Assembly: GCF_011064615.1 (NCBI RefSeq)
Contig: NZ_JAALJH010000063.1
Location: forward strand, 1-55,380
Direction: 5' to 3'
Source of the DNA: Aquisphaera insulae
Lineage (GTDB): Bacteria; Planctomycetota; Planctomycetia; Isosphaerales; Isosphaeraceae
Length of the DNA stretch: 55,380 bases
Shown: positions 42,801 to 54,800 of the stretch, in pieces
Numbering within the stretch: the first letter of the stretch is position 1
Layout of the letters: every line of letters begins with the position of its first letter
The notes under the pieces: model-generated
Seen by the model: the letters and a program-made list of their open reading frames with translations, nothing else
Databases searched by the model: none
Told to the model about the DNA's origin: nothing
Position numbers and translations under genes: made by a program

Positions 42801-45800
42801 CTCGTCGGCCTGACCGCCTCCGACGGCCAGGCGAAGACGTCCCGGATGATCGTCCTCCGCGCCGGGGTCGACGTCCCGACGCCCAGCGTCGTCATCGAGC
42901 TGACGCCGAGCTTCCCCGTCAAGCCGGGCTCCCAGGTCCTGGTCCACGTCATCGCCGACAGCCTGGCCGACGTGACCGGCCTGACCGTGACGGTCGACGG
43001 CCGGCCGCTGACCCTCGACGCCCAGGGCCGCGGCTACGTCACGCCGACGGCCCCCGGAAAGATGCTCGTCGCGGCCACGGCCACCGACGCCGACGGCCTG
43101 GTCGGCACGGCGACGGCCACGCTCCGGGTCCGCGACCCCAACGACGCGACGGCGCCCGTCGTGGTCCTCGAGGCGTCCCTCGGCGACCCGCTGCTCGGGG
43201 ATGGCGTCGTCAAGGGGACCGTCGCGGACACGAACCTGGACTCGTGGACCCTGGAGATCCAGCGCCAGGGCGACGAGGCGTTCCGGACCGTCGCGACCGG
43301 CGACCGGCCGGTCGCGGGCGGCACGCTCGCCACGCTCGACGCGGCCGGCCTGCCGAACGGCTTCTATGTCCTGCGGCTCACGGCCCGCGACATGAGCCAG
43401 CGGCTATCGAGGACCGAGGCCGTCGTCGAGATCCGCACCGCCACCAAGCGCGCCTACACCGAGACCGACACGGACCTGACGGTGACCCTGGGCGGCACCA
43501 CGGTGGCCATCGCGCGGGCCTACGACTCCACCCGTCGCGACGAGGCGGGGAAGCTCGGCAACGGCTGGCGGCTCCTGAATCGCGAGCTCGACATCCGCAC
43601 GAGCACGCCGCTGACCGGGCACGAGGACCAGGGCCTCTATCAGCCCTACCGCCAGGGGGCGAGGCTCTACCTGTCCGCGCCCAACGGGGCCGAGCTGGCG
43701 TTCCAGTTCGATCCGGTGCGGCACGACATCCCGGGCGCCACTTACTACACGCCCGCCTGGGACGTCCTGCCCGGCGGCGCGACCGGCTGGACGCTCGAGT
43801 CCGCCGGCGTGAAGCTCATGAAGGCCGGCAGCCTCTTCTTCGAGCTGACCACGGGCCGCCCCTACAACCCGGCCAGCCCCTACTTCGGCGGAGAGGACTT
43901 CGCCCTCACCGGGCCCGACGGCACCCGCTACGGCGTGGATACCACGCTCGGCGTGATCTCGATGAAGGCCCTCGGCGGCGCCACGATCTACGTCGGCGAC
44001 AGCGGCCTGGTGACCGCCGGCGGCGAGGCCGTCCAGTTCGTCTACGACACGAGCGGCCGGATCGAGCGGCTGATCGCGCCGGACGGCCGCGTGATCGTGT
44101 ACACCTACAGCACCGACGGCGACCTGGTCGCCGCGCGATCGCTGGCGACCGGAGGATCGAGCCGCTACGGCTACGACCCCGCGACCCCGCACCAGCTCGT
44201 CACCGCGCTGCGGCCCGACGGGACCGGGACGGCCATCGTCTATTCGGCCGTCGCCCCGCCGTCGACGTCCCCGGTCGTCGACAACCTGGGCACCGCCACG
44301 AACTTCGATGGCCGCAGCATCGCCGGCCAGCTCGCGGCCGGGGCCAGCGTCCGCCACGCCTTCAGCGTCCGGTCCAGCGAGCTCGGCTCGACGGCCACCG
44401 GAGAGGTACTGGTGCGGGTGTCGGTCCGGGCGACTTCCGGCTCGCTGCGGCCGCAGGTGCCGCAGATTCCGGGCATCACCCCGCGGTCCACGTTCCAGGA
44501 CGCGAGCCGCGCCGACGCCCTCTTCCTGGTCACCCGCGAGGGCCTCTATCACCTCGTCCTCGGCGCCGCGGCCGGCACCTCGGGCGGCTACGCGCTGGAG
44601 GTCTCCGTCGCGGGCGACGTCAACGCCGACGGGCTGATCGACGGCCTGGACAGCGCGATCGTGGCCGGCGCCCAGGGCCGGGCGGAGGGCCAGCCGGGCT
44701 ACGTCTTCGCCGCCGACCTCGACGGCAGCGGCGTCATCGACGCGACCGACACCCAGGTCCTCGCCCGCAACTACGGCTTCCGGGCGAACCTCGCCCCGAC
44801 GGCCAATCCGGCCTTCCCGCCCGTGATGACCCACGTCGACCTCGCCGTCCAGGTGGCGCTCGGAGATGCCCTCATCGACCCCGACGGCGACGAGGTCATC
44901 TATCAGCTCGTCGGCGCCGTCGGCGGTACCGCCGCCCTCAGCCCGGACGGCCTCAGCGTGCTGTTCGTCCCGACCCCCGGCTCCTCCGGCTTCACCGTCA
45001 AGGCCGACGACGGCTTCGGCACGTCCGCCTCGACCTTCATCCCCGTCCAGATCTCGACCGCCGCGCTGCTGAGCATCGACATCATCAACCGGACGCCGCA
45101 CCTGGCCGTCGGCGAGAACCGGCTGCTGGCGGTGGTGGGCGACTTCGCCGACCAGCAGGACGTGCCGCTGCTCGGCAGCTACGTGACCTACGCGTCGACC
45201 AACGGCGGCGCCGTGACGGCCGATCCGTCGGGCGTCCTGCGGGGGCTGGCCGACGGCTACGCGGCCGTCACCGCGCGGCGCGGCAGGCTGACGGCGGCCA
45301 CGGCCGTCACGGTGGGGAGCCCGCTCGATTCGCTCCACCTGGGGTATCTCGGGCTCTCCGTCTACCCCGGCTCGGTCACGCTGCCCGAGGCCGGCGGCCA
45401 GCGTCAGTATGTCGTCACCGTCGGGGCGACCAATCTCGCCGCCGCGGCGGCCGGGACCCTCTACTTCGTCTCCGACACCTCGGTGGCCGCCATCACCGCC
45501 GACGGGCTGGCGACCTCGGCCGGCGTCGGCGACGCGACCGTCACCATCATCAACGGGCCGGCCGAGACGGTCGTCCCCATCAAGGTCATCCGGCCGGCCA
45601 TCGGCTCGGCCACGATCGGCGCCGAGGGGGGCATCGTCCAGACGACCGACGGCACCACCCTGCAGATCGCCCCCGGCTCGCTGCCGGAGGGCGTGACGGT
45701 CTCGTTGAAGACCGTGCCGACGGTCGTCGAGGCCAAGTTCGACTCGGTCTTCGAGGTCGGCACCACCTTCGAGTTGGACCTGGGCGGCTACGAGCTGAGC

Positions 45801-48800
45801 CAGCCGGCGCAGGTGATGGTCCCGGCCGGCCCGGGGTTCTCGCCCGGCGACACGGTCTACTTCTTCAAGCGGGAGACGATCACTCACCTCGACGGATCGA
45901 CCGAGGTGACCTGGCTGCTGATCGAGACCGGCAAGGTCGGCTCGGACGGCTTCGCCCGGACGACCTCGCCCCCCTACCCGGGCTTCAGCGCCGGCGGCCA
46001 GTACCGGATGGCGCGGGCCGACACGCCGGACAAGCTGGCCAGCATCGGCCCGGATGCCCCGCCGCACGTCGGCTACTCGATCGGGGTCACGCCCTACGGC
46101 TACGGCATCCCGTACGTCGGGGCGCTCATCCCAGTCCCGTACACCCTCGAGCTGAGCGTGACGTTCCTCGTGTACGCACGCAACCCGAACGAGATCCCGT
46201 ACGCCGAGCAGCAGACGACGGTCCAGTTGCCGGCGCCCGGCTCGGTCGTCCACGTCAGCGTGAACCTGCCCGCGGTCGATCCCGCCCAGATCCGGCCCGT
46301 CATCCAGGACCTGTCGCTCGAAACGATCGGCGACAACGCCACGGTGAAGCTCACCGGCGCCCGCTTCGAGGGCGCGACGGTGGTCTTCCGTCAGGGGGGC
46401 AAGGAATACCCCGTAGGGGCGGCCCTGACCAATGACACCAGCGTCACCGTCGCGGTGCCCCGCGGCGTCATCCTGGGCCTGATGGACGTCGTCCTGAAGC
46501 ATCCGAAGTACGGCACGTCCAACGCCGCGCGGCTCGAGCCGAGGGGCGGCCTGGGCGCGGGGTCGCGGGGCGGAGCGGGCCTGTCGATCTGGGATACGCA
46601 GACCAACACCGACCAGCTCCTGGCTCAGCTCTCGTTCGCCGGCGGCGCCGATCCGGTCTTCACGCCCGACCTGAGCCGCATCTACGTCGGCGGCGTGGGC
46701 TCGGTGTACGTCGTCGACACGACCGCCCTTCGGATCGCCGACGCCGACCCGTCGACCCGGTCGGTGGTCGACTCGATCCCGATTCCCGGCGCGGCCTTCG
46801 TCCGCCAGATGACGACCGACCCCAACGGCCACTTCATCTTCGCCGTGGGCACGGCCGCCTCGGTCTGGGTCATCGACGCGCGGCCGAGCTCGCCCACCTT
46901 CAACACGGTGATCCGGTCCCTGCCGCTGCCGCGCGAGCGGGAGCCGCTCTCGGGCATCGCCGTGACCGCCGACGGCAAGCGGCTCCTGGTCGGCACCGGC
47001 ACCGACGAGGACGACGGCCACCTGACGGTCTTCCAGCTCGACCCGGACAACGAACCGACGAAGGACAACCGATTCCCGGGGACCTGGGGCAAGCAGGAAT
47101 TCGACCTGGCGTTGGGGGCCATCCCGGAGGCGATCACGGTCGCGGCCGGCGCGGACGACAGCCAGTACGCGGCCCTCACCTACCGCTATCGCGTCACCTC
47201 GCTGTCCCCCTGGCAGACGAGCACCGACTTCCCGCCCAAGCTCAACACCTTCAGCACGGTGACGTTCACCGCCGCCGGGCCGGTGATCAAGGACGTGCGG
47301 ACGCAGGTCAAGGGCGGGAACCTGAGCCCGTACTACAACGACTACTACAACGGCTACTACACGGGAATCCTCACGCCGCGCGACATCGTGCTGGCGCCCG
47401 ACCTGTCGTATGCGTATATCGGCGACTGGGAGCTGTTCCTGGTCTACGGCTACGGCGGCCAGCACGGCGACAAGGTCGGGCTGGTGCGCGACCCGTTCGG
47501 CCTCCATGGCACGCCGACCTACCTGGGCGCCACGACCCCCATCGAGGACGGCCTGGTCACCAGCGTGGCCGTCAGCGGCGACGGCCAGCGGCTGTTCGCC
47601 TCCTACTGGGGGGCCGGCGAGGTCCTGGTCATCGACACGGCCGCCCTGATCAAGGCGGGCGAGGACCGCATCGCCAACCCGAGAGAGGCCGAGCGCGTCC
47701 CGCTCGACCTGGTGCGGTCCGGCACCGGTTTCGACGTCAACGGCGCCATCCACATCACCCCGCTGACCGGCGGCGGGACGTGGGACCTGGCGACGCAACC
47801 GTATTCCTCCGTGACGCTGCTCGGCCCGCTCAGCTCGATCTCGGCGGCCGACGGGGCGAAATCCGACGTCACGTTCCGGTGGTCCGTGGACCGCTCCTCG
47901 ATCGGCAACCGGCCGGTCAAGAGCACGCTCTACGTCAGCGTCCTCGACAAGGGCCTGGGCCTCTTCCCCGACGATCTCCCGCCCATCCCCGGCGTTCCCG
48001 ACGCGAACCTGCACCGCATCCTGACGATGGAGCTGCCGGACAACGTCTTCGAATTCAAGCTGCCCACGAGCATCAGGCTCACCGCCGGCCAGGTCTATTA
48101 CTGGGGCGTGATCGCCGAATCCGGAAGTTGGCAAGGCCGCGCCGCGGGCGCGTTCCGCACCGATCCCGTCCCGGCTAGCGGGACCCCCTTCTCCGGCGTG
48201 ACGGTCATCACGCACGGCTTCCAGCTCAATCCGTTGCCGGGCAATTCTCCGTTCCAGCAGCCGGAGTCGTTCCTCGCGATGGCGCACATGATCGCCGACC
48301 CGGCCGGCGGCCACGTGCTGAAGTACAATCGCACCGACGGCCGTTTCGTCGAGGATATCGTGGACGCCGCTGGCGACCACACCAACGGCGGCGACGCGCT
48401 CGGCGTGCTCCGGAGCGGCGGCGCCGGCAAGCCCGTCGTGCTCGTCCTGGACTGGAACAAGGAGTCGGACATCAACGACTCCGGCTTCGCCGAGGCCGCG
48501 GCCGACGCGTTCTTCGCCGCGATCGCCAACCTGGACAAGGAGCTGGGCGGGGACATCCTGAAGTCGCCCCTGCACTTCATCGCCCACAGCCGCGGGACGG
48601 TCGTCAACAGCGAGATCATCCAGCGCCTCGGGACGTACTATCCCGACGTGAAGAACATCCACATGACGACGCTGGACCCGCACGACTTCAATCAGCCTTC
48701 CCTGAACGTGCAGCTCGTGAATTACTCGGACTTCCGCGACCCGAACGTCTTCCGATGGTCCAACATCGGGTTCTTTGACAATTACTATCAGACGGTCGGC

Positions 48801-51800
48801 AACAGCGTCCTGACGGCCACGCCCAACGGCCGCTACATCTCCGGCGCGGACGTGAGCATCGACCTCACGGGCCGGTCCGGCTTCACCTTCGACAATCTCC
48901 TCGGCGGTCCCCACAGCCGCGTCTGGCAGTGGTACGCCGGGACCATCAACCTGGCCCTCCGGGAGTTCAACGACCAGTTGGTCTACCGCACGGCCGCGGA
49001 CCGGAAGTACTACTCGTTCCCGACCCTCTCCTACAACGAGATCCCCTGGTACGTCGGCTACGAGCGGACCGCGACGGCACCTCCCGACGCGAGCGTCTAC
49101 GACGACGCCGACGCGATCTGGGAGGGCGTCGGCGAGGGCTGGTTCTGGTCCCAGCTCGGCGGCGGCTTCCAGCCCAGCAGCAACCCCGGCGTCGACGTCT
49201 CCTTCGACAACACCGAGGCCGACAACAGTCCCTTCCACGACGTCCCCTCCAACCCGCTCTCCGGTGAGGCCGTGCCGGACGTCTACAACGGTAACTTCGA
49301 GTCCGGCACCATGAAAATCGGCAGCGTGGGCACGCGCTTCCCGCTCGCCGAGAACGAGGTCCCGGGCTGGATCTACCACGGCGGCTCGATCGCGACGGGC
49401 CTGACCACGATCCACGGTCCGCAATCCCAGATCGTCACGGAGGCGGACGGCAACCACGCGCTGAAGCTCAGCAGCGACCTCACCAAGCTCGTCCACAACC
49501 GCATGTACATCCCGAAGGGAGAGCTGGGCTTCCAGTTCGACATCAAGGTCATCGGCGCGAGCTCGAACGACGTCCTGACCGCCTCGATGGACACGATGGA
49601 CGGCCGGCACGTCGACCTTGGGACGATCGGCCTGAAATCGGCGATGACCTCCTTCGCCCACATCGTGCTGCCGTTCACGTCGGCGGTCGCCGAGGGCTTC
49701 TCCGCCACGTTCACCCTGGAGCTAACAGCCCCCGGCCTCTTCAACGTCATCGACACCACGGCCCTGCTGGACAACTTCCGCTTCATGCTGGTCGACACCG
49801 ATGCCGACGCCAACAGCGACGGCGTGATCGACGGCAAGGACGAGAAGTCGGAGGACTCGGCGCCGGGCGTGCTCGTCCAGGTCAATGCCGACGACGGCGA
49901 CAGCGACGGGATCCCGGACTTCGCCGACGGCTACAACCGAGACGGCGCCGCGAACGCCGACGACGCCGCGCCCACCCAGGCGCAGGGCGAGGTCTTCGTC
50001 CCCTACGTCATCACCGTCGCGCCCGGCGTGGATTTCTCGAAGGCCGGCTTCCGGATCGTCTACGAGGGCTCCGACCCGATGGCGGTGACGACGTCCGGCA
50101 GCGGGGCGAGCCTCACGTACTCGCCGGCCCCGGGCTTCCTCCGCCTCTGGACGAAGCAGGGCTACGAGACGCGCAACGGCAAGGATCTCTTCACCGGATC
50201 CGGCAACTACGTGACGCCGAGCGCGGCCGGGACGCAGTACGGCCCCGGCGACTGGGCGAAGCTCGGCTTCTCCGCCGCGTCGCGCACGGTCACGCTCTAC
50301 GTGGAGGCGGTCCGGACCAGCTCCAAGGCGGCCGACCACCTGATCACGTTCGAGATCGACCCCGACGGCTCCGGGCCGCGGGGGTTCACCGGCGGTGACA
50401 GCATCTCCACGACCAATGTCGGGCTCGACCTCGTGAGCGCGGGGGTCTATGGCTCCCAGGTCTACGGGAACGACGTCGTCACCTCCGCGAACAACCCCCT
50501 CGGGTTCGTGAACATCGGCCACTGGGGCGCCGATTCCGGCAACGGCCTCGATGGCTATAACGGGGCCAACGTGCGGAACGCCCTGGGCGATACCTTCGTC
50601 GATCGCGATCCCGAACGCTTCTACGTCCGCGTGATCGATCCGTCCCGGAACCTGGATCCGACGGCGGTCGACGACTTCACGATCACGATCGGGACGCTCC
50701 TCGCCAATGGCTCTGCCGACGACGATCAGACCGACATCCGCCTGGTCGAGACCGGCCCGGACACCGGCGTGTTCGTCTCGAAGTCGATGTTGCTGACCGC
50801 GCACGACATCCCCGGCGTGCCGACCGATGCCCCCGCCGGCAATACCCGCGTGACCGATGACGGCTTCCGCGTCCACGACGGCTTCACCGGCCCCGTGAAG
50901 GACGACACGGCCGGCGATCGGACCCACCGGGCCGACATTGACGGGGCGGTCCGCATCGTCTTCACCACGAACACCGTCCGCCAGGTGAGCTCGATCCCGG
51001 TGGATCAGCGATCGACGGATTACCGTCGTGAGCTCCACATCCGCAACTTCGTCTTCAACGAGCCGTATGATGACGTCGGATACGACGACGACGGGAACCC
51101 GGCCACGCCCAACGTCGGCACCGGCAACGGCCGGTTCGACTACCGGGACCTCAACGGCAACGGCCAGCAGGATCCGGGCGAGCTCTCGGAGCCCTTCTAC
51201 GAGATGGCGGGGGTGGACGTCCCCGTCCTCGACCGGGTCCGGAACACGGTCCTGGGGTCGGTCGCCGCGGCCCAGGCCTATCTCGACGCCCAGCTCCTGC
51301 GGGCCAATCTCTCCTGGGCCCAGGCCGGGATCCGGGTCATCTACGACAGCACCGTCTACGCCGACGCGCCGAAGGATGCCGCCGGCACGGACATCCTCCG
51401 GGATGGGAGTTTCACCTTCGGCGCCGGGATGGATGACGCGACGGTCATCAACAGCTACGTCGGCGGCTCGAGGATCGACATCCTCGACGTCTTCTGGGTC
51501 GCCCCGCTCGCCGGGGCTCGCGCCCTCACCCGCTCCCCGTCCGACTTCATCGCCGCCCTCGGCGAGAAGACGTACCTCTTCATGTCGCCGGGCCTCGACC
51601 TGGCGACCCGAACTCTCGCCCACGAGATCGGCCACGCCCTGACCAATGGGTTCGACTCCAATACGCCCGCTTACAACTTCTATCCGTCGCTGAACACAAC
51701 GACCGACGAGGTCGTGAATCAGCGCCGCCGGATCACCCACAAGACCGAGACCGAAGCCAGGACGATCCGGGCGGTCGGGAATCTGGGTGGCACCGGGAGC

Positions 51801-54800
51801 CAGTTGCTGAAGGCATGGCCGGCGGCCTCGCCGCTCATGGTGGGCCTTCCGCTGCCGGGCGCCGGAGGCGTGATGCCCGGGTCATCGACGGCGGGCGAAT
51901 CCGTGGCGGCCCCGACCTCCCCGACGTCCGTTCCTCTCGACGACATCATCCGGGCGGCCGAATCGCGCTGGTCGCTGGTCGTCGGGCCGGATCGTTGGCG
52001 AGACCTGCTCGACCAGACGCACTTCGAGATCCGCGACCTGCCGGGCACCTACCTGGGCCTCACGTCGAAGCAGGCCGACGGGACCTGGCAGGTCCTGATC
52101 GACTCGGACGCCGCCGGCTACGGCTGGTTCGTCGACGCCAGCCCCGCATCGGATGAGGAATACGTCGCGTCGATCCCGGGCCTGCATCTCCGGGCCTCGC
52201 TCGACGGCCCCGCTGCGGGCCGGGTCGATCTGCTCACCGCCGTGATGCACGAGATGGGCCACGTCCTCGGGCTGCCGGACCTCGACGACGCGCGAGTCCC
52301 CGAGAGCCTGATGACGGACAGCCTGGCTCCGGGCGTCCGCCGCCTTCCTTCGGCGAGCGACCCGGTCTGGGCCATCGCCGCGTCGACACCCGCGGGCGGC
52401 GGGGACGATGACCCCGACCGACCGCATGGCCTGCAAGTCACGAGCGGTCCCATCGTCAACGGCACCTTCGACGTCAGCGACCCGGCCGACCCCGGGTTCG
52501 GCTGGCAGACGATCGGCGCAGCGACGGTCGCCAACGGAGTCGGACTGCTCGCGGAGGACTCGACCTTCAACAGCCGCTTCTCGCAGACCTTCACGGTCCC
52601 CGTCGGCGCGCAATCGCTGCGATTCACCTTCCGGCTCGACGGACTCGAGGCCGGCCCGAACAGCCCGCCCGATGCCTTCGAGGCGGCGCTCCTGGACGCC
52701 GCCACGTTCCAGTCGGTGGTCGACACCTTGCAGGGCCTCTCCGGGTCGGACGCCCTGCTCAACGTCCAGGCCGACGGCACGACGTACTTCGGCTCCGGCG
52801 TCACGGTGGCCGGCATCACGACGTCCGGCTCGCATGGTGACTTCTCCCGCACCACGACGGTCGTGGTGGACCTGACCGGAGTCACGCCGGGCACGTCGGT
52901 GACGCTCTTCTTCGACCTCCTCGGCTTCGGCGAGAAGCACGGCCGCGTCTTCCTCGACGACGTGACGCTCGTCGGCGCCGGCAACAGCACGCCCACCGAC
53001 CTGACCCTCGACAACACCTCGGTGCCCGAGAACGCCGCCGGGGCCGCGGTAGGCGGCCTGACGGTGACGGACCCCGACGCGGGCGACAGCCACACCTTCA
53101 CCGTCTCCGACAGCCGCTTCGATGTGATCGGGAATGTCCTGCGCCTCAAGGCCGGCGTGAGCCTCGACCACGAGGCCGAGCCGACCGTCGTCCTGACGAT
53201 CACGGCCACCGACGCCGGCGGACTCGCGATCACACGCACCTTCACGATCGCCGTCACCGACGTGAACGAGACGCCGACCTCGATCAAGCTCGCCGGCGGC
53301 TCGGTCTCCGAGAAGGTGGCCGGCGCGACCGTCGGGACGCTCACCGGGACCGATCCAGATGCGGGCGACTCGCTCACGTTCGACGTCGTGAACGACGCCC
53401 GCTTCGAGGTGGTCGCCGGCGTCCTCAAGCTCCGGGCCGGCGTGTCGCTCCGCTACGCCGACGCGTCGTCCGTGGTCGTGGACGTCCGGGCCACGGACTC
53501 GGGCGGCCTGACGCTCACCCGCAGCTTCGTCATCCGCGTGGATGCCGTCGCCGAGCAGACCGACGTCACCGGCCTGGTCAGCGTGACCTACTACGGCGCC
53601 CAGTACAACCGGGTGACCAAGACGACGTCCTTCTACGTCAAGGTCACCAACGCGTCCGACCGCGCGATCTCGGGCCCGCTCTGGGTTGACCTGGTCGGCC
53701 TCTCGCCGACGACCATCAAGGCGGTCGGGATGGACGGCCTGATGCCCGACGGGAGCCCCTATTTCGACCTGACCACCATGGCCGGCACCGACAAGATCCT
53801 CAGCCCGGGGGAGACGACGACGCCCCGCGTCCTGACCCTCTCCAACCCGACGGCCGCAGCCTACAAGTTCCAGACCGTGGTCCTGGGCTCGCCGGCGCCG
53901 GCCGCGGCGACGAGATACACCCGCGTCTTCCTCGACTTCGACGGGGGCGAGCTCGACGCCCTGCCCAAGGTCGTGGCGGTGCCCGGCTCGACCGGCCTGG
54001 TCCACGCCGGCTTCGTCCCGTTCGACGGGGCCGACCGCGAGGCGGAGATCGGCCGCGTGGTGCAGGCCGTCCGCGAGGACTTCGCCGCGTACCCGGTGCA
54101 GGTCCTCCGCGACGACGCATGGTCGCTCAACCCGCTCTTCGGCGCGGGGGATACGGTGATCATGGTCGGCGGTGATGGCGACTGGCTCGTGGGCACCAAC
54201 CCCGACCACTCCGGCGGGGACGTGACCTGGACGGCGGGCTTCGCGCCGTGGGATCCCGGGAACACCGCCGCCAACGTCGGCTTCGCCTTCTCGGCGGCGA
54301 CGGCGGATGCCCTCGGATCCCTGGGGCATAGCGAACCCGAGTTCGTCCGATCGCTGGCCGATACGATCAGCCACGAGATCGGCCACACGTTCGGCCTCGA
54401 CCATGCGATCGCACCGGGAGCCGAGACCGACCTGATGGAGCTCGACGCATCGACGGGCACGCAGGATCTGGCCTTCTCGACCGTCGTCCTGCCGCACGAG
54501 CACGGGGCGGTCTACAGCTCGGATGATTACCTCCGCAGCCTCTTCGGCCAGTCCGGAACCGCTCTCCCGGCCCAGGGGAGCGGCGGCTTCCTGCCGCGGA
54601 CGTTCCGCAGCGGCCCGTCCGAATTGCCAGCGCAGTCGCTGGAATCCTCCTTGATGACCGTCCTGGAGGCCGCTCCGCTCCGCGGCCAGGGGGCAACTCC
54701 GGGCGTCCTCGTGGCCCTCGCCGGTCGCCGGCCGGCCCGCGTGGACATGCCGGACGACCGCGATCCGCGGCGGGGCGGGACCGTCGGCCAGGATGGAACG

